DNA of 64,000 bases from Spirometra erinaceieuropaei (taxonomy: Eukaryota > Platyhelminthes > Cestoda > Diphyllobothriidea > Diphyllobothriidae), in assembly GCA_902702965.1 (NCBI GenBank), contig CACRXP010000730.1, positions 84,945-148,944 on the forward strand, written 5' to 3'. This document shows, piece after piece, positions 23,904-36,502 of this stretch (the first letter of the stretch is position 1; each line of letters starts with the position of its first letter). The notes beneath the pieces are model-generated. The model saw only the letters and a list, made by a program, of their open reading frames with translations. It was not told where the DNA came from and searched no databases. A program made the position numbers and the translations under genes.

Positions 23904-24162
23904 GATGTACAGTCAAACTGTCGAACCCATGAATCAGCATAGGATGCTATACCTATCGATCATTACGCTAGTCAGCCAGGTCATCTAATCAATATCGCTC
24001 CATTCTGACTAGCAAGGCACACCGATGTTACCCTGAGTGATAGCTTTGCTAAAACTGTAACGCGCCGAAGATTTAACTTGATGAAGATATCAGGCCAGAC
24101 TCTTGACTTCCAGTAATAAAGATGACCGATACCTATCAAAATAGGCCTGCCGCGGCAGCTAA

Positions 24163-24645
24163 CAGTAGGTGAGCTAACTCATCAAATGTTAACCCAAATT
24201 CCGAAATGCATTTTCGTTTCGAAAAGATTAATCAAGTAGGGTTGTAAAACTACTCATCAGAAAGCATAACTTTATAATAATGCAGGTACTTCAGGATGTC
24301 GGCTTTCGAAAGAACTTCTTTCCGGCTGCATGCAAAATTTATACTCTGTAAAAAAGAACTACTTAATATGCGTGCATTTTTCTCACTGATTTTCGATGCC
24401 CTTAAAAATTCAGTTATATTTCATAGAAAATATGCATAAAAATATTTATTCATTCGGTAGGAATTTACGCCTTTTTCCAATTCTATACTCAATGGAAGGA
24501 TACAATCCCGTTTTTAAAAACTTTTCTAATTCCCGAATAATTTTGAACCCGACCTGCCGTTACACTAGCATTCAGGGCTTCCAAACTACAAGCCGTATAT
24601 TTTCCGCGTACGGAAAGCCATGCATTTCTCCATGGTATTGAGAGT
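24163..24645 (-). mobile_element. Long-TIR element, partial
   Basis: Starts cagtaggtgagctaactcat and runs through one arm into the centre, then stops near 24645 after ttttccgcgtacggaaagcc. Its central part is in the reverse orientation relative to copy 49160. Confidence 0.75.
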
Positions 24646-25990
24646 AGACTATATGTGTTTCACAAAGTTATGCAATGTGGAGACAGGTGCCCCTAGTAGG
24701 GCCACCGTCGGTGAACTCTTCAGAGCACGATGTAAATCAATTCGCCCAAGCGTTCGGCATGGCAGGGTGATCGGCACGAATTCTGAGGATTGGTATTTTG
24801 AACTGTGTCCGGCTACACGCGTTTTCTGAATGTGTGAGATCTGCATTTCTTACTGTATGCCTTCACAGCCGCTGCCATAATCCTCGACTTCTCGTAATCG
24901 GAGCTCCTTTTTGGGTCCTCGAAGCTTCCCTTTATCGATGGAGGGCGTTGAGGATGACTCACACACAGGGTAATTTGTAACATTAGAGATAGATCCCAAC
25001 TTAGAATAGGTTGAACAGAGTTATTGAACATTGGACCAAGTACACAGTAACGGAGAGGGGTGGCCGTGCATAAGATCTTTTCTATGGTAAATAAAGAGTC
25101 TTGAAAGGGCATACAAAAGTGCGCAGAAAGCGGTTGTACATGTACAGATCAGGCGTGGCTGGTGCTTTCATCGTTGGGAGCACAGCATTGTCACGACCTG
25201 CATAGGAGAGCGTTGAAGGGTGTCCATGTGGAGGGATAGAGAGGAGGGTGTTGTTTCGGGTGTCAGTAGTTGTGAGAGTAAAGACACCGGTCACCTTCGC
25301 TGCCACAGGATTACACCGGTTCCATCCTAGGTCCGCGTCAAATTGTCCTCGATCCGTTAAAACAACCTAGTTCCGTCATTTGTTGTGAAATCTCCAACAT
25401 ACTTTTAGGGAAGGCTACAATTTTATGTAGTATGCATATTGGAAGCAAGACAGGACAAGTTTGCGTAAAGCGTTCGTTGCTGTCCGATTTTTTGAGGCGA
25501 ATACGCTGTTCATAATTGAAATCAATAATATTAAAATTCACTGTTCACATAAATAGTTAGGACGGATCCGAAGAGTCCTCTTTCTACGACTATACTCTAA
25601 GATTTTCGCCAAATACAGGCAAGTAATATTCAATCTTCTATAAGACCCTCAGTCGTGCTTTTATTAGATTTGTATCCATCACTTTTGGAACGGCCGATAA
25701 ATCGTCCCTTCGTTGGTTACTACTTGATAGTGTTCGTATCTCTTGAGAGAGTACATATCAGCTGTAACAGGAGGTTAAGGGCAAGACCATGACATGAAGT
25801 GAACAACCAATCAATATCGGCGATGAAAAAATCCGATGGTCACAAACCTTGCTCTACATGAAACGCAATCTATGAAATGAAATCCTTGTAGCGCCTGGCG
25901 AGGCGTCCATAACCTTATCGTAGCCGTCCACGAGGCACAGATAAAGCGAGAAGCAGAAACGTCTCTGCTTACAAAAACACGCGGCGAAGT
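24646..25990. other. Intron 3: nothing recognised
   Basis: No domain-bearing frame and no repeat shared with the rest of the window was noted. Confidence 0.35.
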
Positions 25991-25994
25991 CTCA

Positions 25995-26250
25995 TACCAA
26001 CATCCAACACACGTGATAAAATTGCCACGTTTAACGACGCGAATGTCGGTCATCAAACATCACGCCATCCCTGATGAAGGGGGAGTCATGAATATTCATA
26101 GGAATGCGGTAGCGTGGCGACTACATCCTATGAATACTGCAGCCCCTTGTGCATGAACCACCCGTATCTTCTATTGTCTTTGATGATGGGTTCGAGTAGG
26201 AATCCGAAACGTCAGGCGAATAAAGCTCTTGTCCCAGCGATCGTGCCTCC
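25995..26250 (+). mobile_element. Penelope-like element 3' end
   Basis: Plus-strand copy of the noncoding 3' end: gatgaagggggagtcatgaa, ctgcagccccttgtgcatga, gaaacgtcaggcgaataaag and tcttgtcccagcgatcg, containing AATAAA. Same terminal segment as at 3656 and 15645 (there on the minus strand). Confidence 0.8.
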
Positions 26251-26254
26251 TTCA

Positions 26255-27002
26255 CGATCCGCGGTAAGTCAGAAGTCTTCTCCAGTAATTCGTATCGAGG
26301 ATGGAGAGAAGGCATTATTTGTAAGAAGATATTCCTGGCAGGTTCTCGGGGCAAGGAGTGCTTATCGCAGCATTGATAGGACTGAAGAATATATGACCAA
26401 GCCAAAATATGACACGTACCTGCGAAGCAGGTGGAACGCCGGGCATCGTTTTTGTCCAAGTTTGGGTACGTACAGTTAAGGTTGTGTGAACGTCTACGGG
26501 AAATTTGGTTTGTAGGGGACTGAAGTTCTGCAAGAGATGACAACGTCTGTGATAAAGGGGGATTCTTCAAGCACCACCATGCCAGGTTAAATCGATGCTT
26601 GTACCGGTCTGACAAACCTTCTATTAGTCTACTTCGTTTTATGCCGAAAGCCCGTCTTTGCGTCAGGCTTCTTCGTTACTGTAGCATTTCCATGCGAAAA
26701 ACTTATTTGTGTCTTTGTCCAACGTGCCTGTGAACATTGCCATTTAAGAAGTGTTATGGGCAATCGCTCCCCTTACAGATAGAGTGCAATCCATTTTCTT
26801 TGTGCTTATCAGATCTGCACAGCGATTTTCCCTATTTTCCTCTCATTGAGTTCGTAGAAATTGGCACAAGTTGTTTTGTTCAGAATGACTCATTTCGGCT
26901 CCTTGTTTCAGCCAAAGGGAAGTAAAATACTTAAATATGCGTCAAAATGGTAAGAGATTACTACAGTTGGAAAATTCGAAAAAGTCGAAGCACATTTATA
27001 AG
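26255..27002. other. Intron 3: nothing recognised
   Basis: A 164-codon minus frame overlaps the Penelope-like end and this stretch, but it has no domain and is treated as chance. Confidence 0.4.
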
Positions 27003-27643
27003 CCGCACCAGGTAACAATTGGGAGATGGCACCCAAAAAATCAATTACTGATGAGAATATGCCGGAGGACTGCATGAGTGTTCGTCCACAGGCTAATGAA
27101 AGGAATAAAATAAGGGTATTTTACTGAAGGCCGGAAAACTTTAAAAGCATACAATCCTAGACAGACGGTGTCATCAGCTAAGCAATTTCACGAAATGGCA
27201 ACTCTCGTCGGAGTCAAGTGCGGCGATGTTTTCAATCACGTCCTCTGTGTTTATTGAACGTGCAGTTTTGAAAGCGAGGATATGAAGGCATTGGGTCATG
27301 AACAGCAGAACGTAGAACGTTTCCTTTAGCCAACTGCATTCCGCTTTCAATCCTTTATTTAAAAAATCAATTAAGAAGGGAATACGAGCTGGATCGACTT
27401 CATATTATCTGCCTCTTCAAGTAAATCCGACACCGCGCACATTTTTGTTGCCATATAGTGATGAGATTAAACTTTATCGTTCGAAAAGCCATTTCTGAAA
27501 AAACTTCTAAGTGTTATTCATATTTATCCATGCAATCGAAGGCCATACCCGTAAAACCCCTATTACCACCTCTCCCGTAAGACAGGCTGCTTTGGTTGGG
27601 CGGATTTTTTTGGGTGCCATCTCCCAATTGTTACCCCGCACCT
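27003..27643. mobile_element. TIR element with 30-bp perfect inverted ends and 8-bp target duplication
   Basis: ggtaacaattgggagatggc..., 27011-27040, has an exact inverted match at 27606-27635. Outside lie ccgcacca (27003-27010) and ccgcacct (27636-27643), 7 of 8 identical, as expected for an 8-bp target site duplication (hAT-like size). 625 bp, noncoding. Near the right end, gtaaaacccctattaccacc resembles the interior of the TTAGGG-bearing elements. Confidence 0.75.
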
Positions 27644-28179
27644 CCACAAAATACCATGTTGATTACCTTAACTCCGGATAGAATGCTCACCAGTAATGTG
27701 GCGGTCATAATTTGAGAGCAGCAATTTCGGACGCTTCGTTAACTCTAAAAAGCCCTTCAAAAGTACTGAGTTTACAGAGTTAATTAATTGACTTTAAAGA
27801 GAGCACAAGGGCCTGGACTTTTTTTCATAAAAGCAGTCTAGTCCGGGAACCTAGCGCTAATTTTCAAGTGGATTGCAGTTAATGTTACGGTTAGGGCAAG
27901 GGAAGAGTAACCCTTCTTAGAAATTAAAGCAAGATCCCTGGTTTTTCGAGGAAGAGTTCGTATAACCGTGTCTTGCGAAGAACTCATGTCAAACTTTTCT
28001 GCTTTGTTGTTAAGCTACTTACAAGTTATCGGTTTTCGAAAACACCTCATTCGTATAAGTTGCCGTTTATCCCACTTTAAGCACTATTTTATACTCCTTC
28101 TACGACATTCTATATTCTCGAAGTCGGGAAGCCACAATACAGTAGACGTTTAAAAATGAGGTGGATGAATGTTGTGCGG

Positions 28180-28275
28180 GGTCAAAGTCAGGGAGATTAG
28201 GGTTGGTGTTAAGACTAGGGCGAAGGTCAAGTTTAGGGCCGTGGTTAGGGCTAAGGTTTGGATTAGGCCTGCACT
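28180..28275 (+). repeat. Degenerate TTAGGG-like patch
   Basis: gattagggttggtgttaaga, gtttagggccgtggttaggg and similar units, within intron 3. Confidence 0.55.
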
Positions 28276-28538
28276 ACCTGGGAGACGGGTCCCAATTCTC
28301 GTGTCTTGCCCTCGGTCATACTTTCGTTAGTGTTAGACTGCGTGTACTTTTTATTTACTTAGCGAATATTCTTTTGCAAAAAGAGGTATCCACCTGTTTG
28401 CCCAGTACCGAATAAAAGCGTTATATCAAACGTAAAGACTACGCGTTTGAAACTGCTTAGGGGTGTAAGACCTTGGGAAGATGCTGCAATAAGAACTGTC
28501 TTACAGCCAAGGACGACAACGAAGACGTCAAGAAGATA

Positions 28539-29531
28539 CAGTGCGTGACCAATCTCACGAAATGCTAGCCGAAATTCTGAAATGCGTTTTCAACTAGGCA
28601 GGATTAAAAAGGTGGCGTTGTAGTATTAATTAACACGTAGCATAATTTTATAATATTTCGGACTCGTCAAGACGTTGGCTTTTGAATGCACTTCTTTCCG
28701 ATCTCCGGGATGAACCACAGTCGGTAAAAAATAACTACTCAAGTAGCATGCATTTTCCCATTTATTTTCGGTGGTTTTATAAATTAAGATGCATTTTATA
28801 GACAACATGCACAAAAATATGCTTTCCTTTGCTTGCTTGGTAGAAAATTAACATTTTCTTCTCACTTTATACCCGGAAAAAGTATGTATTTAGATTTCGG
28901 AAAAGTCTCCCCATTCCCGAATAATTTAGAGCCTGACCAGCCGTTGCATCAGCGGTTAGCGATCGCATTCCGTAGGCTTCATGGGTTCCGCGTAAGGAAA
29001 ATCGTATATTTCTCTATGCCTTTAAGAACATACTATAAAGTGTTCATAAAATTCTGCAATGGATACGGACTGTGTTTTACATTTCACGAGGATCATTGGT
29101 AAACGGACACGTGCGATGCTGCATATATGGACATCGCAGGTCTTTAAAACCTAATAATGAGGAACTTTTTTAAAACCAAAAGACAGCCGCTCTTAGAGTA
29201 TGAAATATAAAGGCCGTGTGGTTTTCTACCAAACGAGCAAAAGAAAGCATATTTTCGTGCATGGTTTCTGTAAAATATACTTGAATTTATAAAACCATCG
29301 AAAATCGATGTGAAAAGTGCACGCTACTTAAGTACTCATATTTTACCAAGTACGATTTCCGCCAGAGGTCAGAAAGAAGTACATTAAAAAGCCAAAATCT
29401 TGGCAAGTCTGGAATACTATAGGATTATGCTACACGATAACTAATATTACAACGTCAGTGTGTTAATCCTTCCAATTTGAAAACGCATTTCAGAATCTCG
29501 GCTAACCTTTCATGAGATCGGTCACGCACTG
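28539..29531 (-). mobile_element. Long-TIR element, full length (subfamily B), TA duplication
   Basis: cagtgcgtgaccaatctcac...gatcggtcacgcactg, 993 bp, flanked on both sides by TA. The arms are long inverted copies. It ends 119 bp before exon 4. Noncoding. Orientation is assigned from its shortened central region and is uncertain. Confidence 0.88.
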
Positions 29532-29650
29532 TAGATGCAGGAGGTATTTGTATAGGCGCCGGAACTCTGCAGCGCCATTGTGCACAATTTTTTTGTAACC
29601 GACGCAAGTTTCATGCGTTAATTGATCTCTCTGACGTCCATCTTTTCCAG

Positions 29651-29743
29651 CGGCTCCTGCGAAACAGGAAGGCGATGCTGCGGCCGCAAATAAAGGTAGA
29701 GAGGAGGATGCCACACAACAAGCCGACAGGGAGTATGAAAATG
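29651..29743 (+). CDS. Synaptotagmin-like gene, exon 4 (acidic Ala/Gln linker)
   Basis: A 93-nt exon predicted from strong splice sites (acceptor catcttttccag, donor gtgagtaagt) and phase 1 at both ends, which matches exon 3 and exon 5 exactly. It encodes APAKQEGDAAAANKGREED then ATQQADREYEN, a low-complexity acidic linker with no recognised fold. The exon lies 119 bp after a full-length long-TIR transposon (28539-29531). Because both flanking phases are 1 it could be skipped without shifting frame, so it may be an alternatively used cassette. There is no homology support, so confidence is lower than for the C2 exons. Confidence 0.68.
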
Positions 29744-30840
29744 GTGAGTAAGTAGTTTTGCAAAAATGAAAGACACAAAACGATCGCATCTATTTATTTA
29801 CATTGATTTTAAAAAAGGAAATACGAGAGTTGTGATTGGGCTTGGAAGTCTGTCTTTAACTGGCCGCAGACAGTCATAAAGTAGTGAGCCATCAGTAGTA
29901 GAGAAGTATTTCAGATGTCTATCGGCGGGGAGACGACAGAGTCTGGGGGGTAGATTGATACAGTACTGTCTCGGGCTAACTGTGCCTTCATTCAGCCAAT
30001 CATAACCCTGACCACCACTTGCGACCGGAAACACAAACATGCACTCACACATCTGGTGCAGCTGGTCCACCGCTGAGGTCTACCAGATGGGTCATAAGCC
30101 CTTCATGGATCCTAGGTTCATCAGTGCCTCGCTACCTGCCATTTTCTGTTGCTGCAGACCAAGTTTTTATGCACACAGAAATGCACGCACACCTATCACA
30201 GACATGTGCCCTTTCCCTGATATCCTACCTAGTCATCCCGAGCCAACATCAAGCCGGAAACACCGTTTATGTGGTTAGTCATAGAAGGGAGTACATGCTG
30301 AGACAATTGCTGTTTCCAACGTACTGGCTCCTTCTTCGGACAGTCGCACCCATACATCCTTTTGGTGCATCAAGTGTACGTCTGTGTACACCTCTCCACG
30401 ACGGCGATCGCACCTAGGATCATAACATGCACAGGTCCACCGGTCTGGGTAATTTGAATCTTTCATGCCGAGGTGCCTGCCCTGGGGTGCTCGCCGTGTG
30501 CACGCGTCGGAGCCACTAAAAGTGCTCATCACTGCGTACCGCGGGAAACAGGGAAGTGCGCATGCGAGACTCGTCAGGCTAACGGGTTTGTGCAAGGTCC
30601 AACTCAGCCATGCTACCCCCGGAGACGTGTAACGCTGTTTTACCAGGTCCAGACAACGCAATTTTATCAAAAAAAGTGAAGCAAGATTTGCCGGGGATGA
30701 AAGACAGGAGCGCGTGCGGCACATCTTCTTTCGAATGGACCTTATTGTAGTATTTTGGGTCTCCGGTCTCCAGTCCTTCCTATAAATTATTCGGATTTCC
30801 CTGAACTAGATTGAGATATTTGGTGCATAAACTTTGTTCG
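29744..30840. other. Intron 4, 5' part: no recognised feature
   Basis: Contains a 149-codon minus frame (30275-30724) without any domain I recognise. Nothing else was noted. Confidence 0.35.
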
Positions 30841-30852
30841 AGAGCACTCACT

Positions 30853-31268
30853 GATCGCGCTGCGGGACCTGCGTCTTTCGTTATGCCTTGAAGCTTGACC
30901 TAGAGCCTCGCGGACAGTCTTACAGCGAATATTACGAAATGCTGTCTTGGATAACCGACAAAGACAAGGAAGACTGCAATGACCATTTCTGGCTGTTTGG
31001 TTGCCTGTGGGGCTTTATATCGGGCCCCAAGGCACAGGTGAAGAGAGAGGTCCCGCAGCGCGAACGGTGAGCGTTCTCTACCATAATAGATATATCCGGT
31101 CGTAATCGACAGAACAAGAGGGCACTGGCTCAGGGGTTAGAGCGTTGAACTTCAGTTCGCGGGATCGAGCCACAGGGATTGCAAAACCTGGGACCGGGTG
31201 TGGTTGGCTGATGACGGTTACCAAGCCAGAAATGGCCGTTCTAATTTTCTTTGCCTTTGTCAGTAATT
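30853..31268. repeat. tRNA-derived repeat as an inverted pair (diverged)
   Basis: Two inverted matches: gctgcgggacctgcg (30861) with gaggtcccgcagcgcg (31049), and gacaaagacaaggaagactg (30958) with ctaattttctttgcctttgtc (31240). A tRNA-like head ctggctcaggggttagagcg lies at 31126 and a B-box-like cgcgggatcgagcc at 31160. Same family as 20053 and 41329. Confidence 0.65.
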
Positions 31269-31269
31269 T

Positions 31270-32585
31270 TATCTTGCCTTGTTATTAGAGTTAAGTACAA
31301 AGTCATGAACGAGGGTTAAGTACTGTGTTGGCATGCTTAGTAAGATCTGGTTTTGTTATTGGTTTGATCCTTCAAAGTTAGTCTTTTGTAATTTTGTCCG
31401 CCCACCTCATTACAACTTGGGATATGTGAAAGTAGTTGTGGTATGTGTTGACTGTTTTGAAATCCGCCTACTGCATCTCAGCATAAAGGGCTGACTGAAG
31501 TCTTTAAACAGACAATGTTAGACGTCTTGAGGTTCATGCAGCTTTCGTCAGAAGGATAAGACGGTACGATGCGCCATGAACAAATTTCTGTTGTAAGAAG
31601 ACCCAGATTTTACAACCCCAGAGGCCCGTATTTTGCAGCCGGAAGGCTAACAAAGCCAGCCGGATGGCAAACACCGGAGTTCATTAAACTGCACATTTAA
31701 CCGTTTCGAAAATACCGTTTGACCGTAACTGGCATTGCAAGGACTCGCTGATATGCAGAATTGCCGATCAACCATATGTTACCTGCGACCGCCCTAGTTC
31801 TGCACCCAAGGAATGCAAAGAACCTTGCAGTAGGCCAAATGCCATGTCCGGAATTTAGGTAACTTAAAGCAGCAATGAAGCAAGCGCTGGGCGAAGACCC
31901 TTTAAGCTTCTTCAACAATACCAGGCATCACTGCGACCGGGTATGAATAAATAATTTCATCCACGGATCACTTAAAGTCTCCTGGTTTGCTTTTCACGTT
32001 GGAATTTTTGGGTGAACCGTATCATTAATTCATTTATATACCCCGAGCCGAGTAAGGTTAAATCTTCAGCTCGGCTGAGTGCAGTTAGTGTTTCTGATGT
32101 ATTGTTAGCTGCAGCAACTGCATTCTCAATAGCACAACCATCGAGCAACAGTGTGAGAGACGGCGCGTCAAATCATTTGAAGATGAACGGACCAATGAAA
32201 GTCGTACGACAGAATAAGGTTATCATAGTAGGTTTTATACCTATATAATTTGCTAATTCCCCGGGGCAGGACAAGATCGCCCGCGATTGGATTTATGAGA
32301 ACGCATTCAATCGACGCAACGCATCCAGTCAAAACAATCGACTATCGACCTATCGACCGCATAGAAATCACTGCAAAGTCATCATTAGGTTTGCAGAACT
32401 GACCATTGGTTGATCCAAGCGTTCTGTAACCACAACTTACTTGACTGCTGCTGTAATTTCTAATGATGAACTCTCAAACGAGTTCACAGACAGGAAGATG
32501 AACGAGTAGCTCCGGAACTCGACCAGTCTCTTACAAGAACCTGAAACTTGAGTATTTGTCTCCACTCGTGTTTGAAAGTTCTAAC
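31270..32585. other. Intron 4: nothing recognised
   Basis: A 78-codon frame from 32012 was considered as an exon and rejected. No shared repeat was noted. Confidence 0.35.
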
Positions 32586-32589
32586 ACCT

Positions 32590-32870
32590 AAACCGACGAT
32601 GTCCACCATGTGCTTCACACCCAGGTGGAGCAGGCACGGTGAATTGCGCGTGAATTAGTTTATAGTGAGAGCAGATTTGCGCAGCATTTACGGCACTCTC
32701 TCCCTCTTCCCGCCTGAGCCCTGTGTCAAGACAGAGTCAAGAAGACAGGAGGCGGGGGAGGGTGGAAGTGGTTGGCACGGTCGGACACGCACCTAGGCGA
32801 GCCATCCCACCCCCTGGTCCACAAAAAACATTTGACCAAGATTTTAACCAACAACCATGGGTCAGAATAA
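32590..32870 (-). repeat. Dispersed repeat (reverse copy of 39455-39740)
   Basis: Reverse complement matches 39455-39740 over its length: gcacggtgaattgcgcgtga, tagtttatagtgagagcaga, gcgcagcatttacggc, the ccccctggtccaca segment and accaacaaccatgggtcag. About 280 bp, noncoding. Confidence 0.7.
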
Positions 32871-33880
32871 CGAGGAGGTTGATTGGGCAACCAGGGACGT
32901 GACCTGTGTAACCAGCGGGGGCACAAGCACATTTATCGGCAGGGCACCAGGCGCCAGAGAACTGCCAGGGCACGCCAGGCCACGAGAGTCATGGTTTGCT
33001 GGTCATGGAATAACAGATGCTTACATGTGGGCTTTACTAACAGGCAGCCAAATTCGCGTTTTGAACAGCGGTTGCGTTTGGCTAACTCGACAATGTAAGG
33101 CGGCAGAAGGCCCCTCCTCCTCAAGGCGATCTGTTCTGTAAGTCGCCTTGCCCATTGGGTATATATCCTGTCTGACCTTGAGGGAAAGTACCAATCACAC
33201 ACATCGGCCGCTCCTAGTGGTTAAGCTTTATACGCACGCACAGAGGTCAACTGCAGGCCTCTTTGGACGCTGAGCCTGCCGCGGCAAGCCTGTCGGCCTG
33301 TACCGGCCGAAAGGTGCTATCAGCATGAGTAGGCGTGCGGATGGTAGTGCCGAAAGTTCACACTTAACGAATCAGTAAATATGCAGATTTCGTTCACTCT
33401 GAGTTCTAAATGACATCGAAAACGGCAGCTGGCAGACCGGTATTGTGCAGACCTCACGCGTGCGACTGTGCTCTGAAGTGAGTATTAGACACTTTACTCC
33501 CAGCTTGACTTGAGAGACGAAAACGTTCTTCAATGAACAAGACTATGACATCTTTTCAAATAGGGCACTCCAAAATGAGCTTTTGTATATCAATACACTC
33601 AACGCGGTTGTTTCAGGGTACTGAGAATGGGTTTCTGATTGGTTGTAGGCTAGTTGACATGTCTTGACAAAGCTGATGCTGTGATTTTCGAAGACGTTCC
33701 CTGGCGATACGAACAGAAAAGCAGATTTTTGGCACTGAGGCTTCATGAGGTCTGTAGGAACCCCCAGAAGCCCTGATTGATAGCTCCATCGGGCCGTCTG
33801 CCTGTCTGTCTCTCGCATGAACTCTTAACAAGTAAATAACTTAAACTGCCTCTGCTTTGAGTCGATGCAGGAAAAGCGGC
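32871..33880. other. Intron 4: unclassified, possibly repeat continuation
   Basis: 32871-33130 continues without a break from the repeat to its left and may belong to a longer form, but I see no second copy in the window. Nothing else was recognised. Confidence 0.3.
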
Positions 33881-33894
33881 GACCGGTCCTTCCG

Positions 33895-33980
33895 TGGCCG
33901 GAAGGATATTGACAAAGACGAGACAGACAGGTATTGACATTTCTGTCCCAAGTGACATCATCTGTCTGACATAGTCCAAA
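33895..33980 (+). repeat. Fragment of the tRNA-derived repeat body
   Basis: ggaaggatattgacaaagac...gacatttctgtcccaagtgacatcatc resembles the tgtctttgtcg / ggccatttctgg body of the 20053 family in reverse, diverged. Confidence 0.35.
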
Positions 33981-34179
33981 CTCGGACAGGGTAGGCTTCA
34001 AGTATGAACTCCGCCGGCATAACCAGTTGCCGACAACGAATGAGTCGATGTCAATCACTCAAGTCCCTCTTATCTCTGTGTGAAAGCCTTTTGAATACTT
34101 ACTGGGGATGCTGCTATACTACCCAGAGGGTCAGAAGTCTGGGGTCTGAAATATCTTCCAACGCGAACGATGATGTCTA

Positions 34180-34350
34180 CTATGTGCCCCGCAGCACTGT
34201 GGGGGGGGGGACCGGGGGCGGTAACCTGTGCATGTATTAGTTTACGATGATGGTGGACTTGCACCCCATCTACCACACCCTCTCCTCCCCTATCCCCCTG
34301 GGCGCAGTGTCTAGACAGAGGTCTGGAAGACCAGAGGCGGGATCGGGCTC
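34180..34350 (-). repeat. Dispersed repeat, diverged reverse copy
   Basis: gtgcatgtattagtttacga, accctctcctcccctatccc and cagtgtctagacagaggtct match the 32640-32760 segment. Contains a run of 10 G at 34201. Confidence 0.5.
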
Positions 34351-35780
34351 AGTGACTGACAAGGCCAAACGGCCCAACTGCTCGCGCCTGGCTCCCACGC
34401 AAAAGACCGAGTTTTAAAGGAAACAATTGGAGCTCGGGTCTCATTTGGCGACCTACGGCAAAACGAATGATCAGCAACTAGGCCAGCTGCACAAGGAAAA
34501 CTTCTGTGTGATTTTAAATACATGTACAGTAACCGTGGCTGCCTCTTCCCCAGTAAGTAGCCACAGTCTTCGCGTTGGCAAGCAACTACGGTGGCAGGTC
34601 TTTTTTGACTGAGGGTACATTCCTAAGTCAGGGGAATTAAACCACCCTAAACAAGTCTTATTAGGGATACTCTGTGTAGAATTATTTGTTAACTGAGTCA
34701 CACGTATAAGCCAAAACAGATTTCGATGTACATACGGTACTATTGATAGAATACAGGTAGTGATGAAAAAAGTACAAACTTCAACGATGGATACCCTAGA
34801 CAAAGAATTCCTTTGTGACTGTTCAAGCAAATCGAATTTCCAGCTCACGGTCAGAATTCAAAAAGGTTGACCAACTGGATACAACACTCTGTCTGTGCAG
34901 GTCATCTCAAACCATATCCAGGGTCGCACATGTAGTACTTACAACTGTATGTACGCTAGCAAGTGATGGACATACAAATCTGCATGATGTTCGCATGTTT
35001 TTCCATGTTTGCATGTTTCCAACTCAGATGCTTTTTTCAAATTGGGGAGCACTTAACTCAAAGCTTTGCCCTTCATAATTTCCGAAATTATTAACTTGAT
35101 GGAAGTCTGTCTGTAATTTTACCAAATAACTTTATCCATTCGTCCGCTACTGCGGAAATCGCCAGTCTTCAGGACTGTGTTCCTACAGCCTTGTTGGTGT
35201 GCTGAATTGATGCGAAACAAATCTGCTTTATAAGATCTTGTGTATACACTTGGCGTTGATACCGCAGGTCCTGATTCGTTGGTACGCGCAATCATCTACC
35301 TTCAAATGAGTTTAGTACTGCACGCTTCCCTGAACTTTTCATGTCAGCTTTTATGTCAGCGATTTTTGATGGGTTGCATGACGCCGCTGAGAGCGATTCG
35401 ACCCCTCGGTGGGTCCCCCCCCAGCGTCCCTCACGTGCTCATTCCAGTTTTAAAAGGAGATGATGGAAAATTTATGCACCACCGACCGCCTGTTGGCCGA
35501 CTTTGAATACTTTGCGGTTAGTTTGCTGAAGTTGACGCATTCGGCTCACTTCTTCATATGGACATTGGGAGCAGACAGCGAGCGCTTGTCCCGGAGACTT
35601 GATTTCAAGTTTACGCATAAACTCCTGGTGAAATTTAAAAGCTTCAGCACATGGCACGTGATTTAACGCTAGCCAGTATCTTCTTCTTGATCAAAGAATG
35701 AAACACTTCGAATGGTTTCTCATGTTTCTTTTAGTTTACAGCGACACGCGACATTGTCGAAATAGACGACATGGCGCATA
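34351..35780. other. Intron 4: nothing recognised
   Basis: No domain, exon or shared repeat noted. Confidence 0.35.
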
Positions 35781-36436
35781 CAGTAAGTGGGCTAACTCGT
35801 GTCAACTGAAATTCCGAAATGCGTTTTCGTTTCGAAAAGATTCATTAAGTCGGATTGTAAAACCAATCATCATGCCACATAATTCTATAATAATTCAGTT
35901 ACCTCAGGATGCCGGCTTCCGAAAGAACTTCCTTCCGGCTGCATGCAAAAATCATACTGTGTAAAAAAACGACTACATAAGTAGCATGCATTTTTCTCAT
36001 TGATTTTCGATGCCCCGAAAAGTCCAATTATATTTCGTGGAAAACATGAGTAAAAATATTCATTCTTTTGCTCATTCGGTAAAAATTACGTTTTCTTTCA
36101 ATTTTATGCTCGACGGAAGGGTATCATTCGGTTTTAAAAAGTTTTCAATTATGAGATTTTTTAATATCGTGAAATGGCCCTTCATAAAACCCCATGTCTC
36201 TGCATTTACCAATGTGGCTTGTAAAGTTAACAATATGGTTAAAATTCACTGCTTAATTTTATGAATCCCATATGGTCTCCTCTTAATACCGTAGATAAAT
36301 GTATGGTCTTCCGTACGCGGAAATTATATGGCTTGTAGTCATGGAACCCGGAATCCAAGTAGAATGGCAGATCAGGTTCAAAATTATTCGGGAATTCGAA
36401 AAGTTTTATAAAACCGAATTATACCCTTCCTTCGGA
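35781..36436 (+). mobile_element. Long-TIR element, right arm missing
   Basis: Starts cagtaagtgggctaactcgt after TA and ends near 36436 at cgaattatacccttccttcg, just inside the right arm. This is the same breakpoint zone as copy 1 (1388-2048). Confidence 0.82.
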
Positions 36437-36502
36437 AATGCACAGTTTGTCCGTATTTCTTCAATTTGACAGAGGGGTGCTGCGGGTACGTACGTGTATA
36501 TA

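Noticed and set aside
26121..26615. 164-codon minus-strand open frame
   Set aside because: Its C-terminal third is the noncoding 3' end of a Penelope-like element read in reverse; the rest has no domain.
30275..30724. 149-codon minus-strand open frame
   Set aside because: No recognisable domain, splice context or start context. Cys/Arg-rich composition looks like chance translation or an unclassified repeat.
32012..32248. Ser/Ala-rich frame considered as an extra linker exon
   Set aside because: No acceptor/donor pair in phase 1 could be found at its edges, and it ends in a stop without a polyadenylation context.
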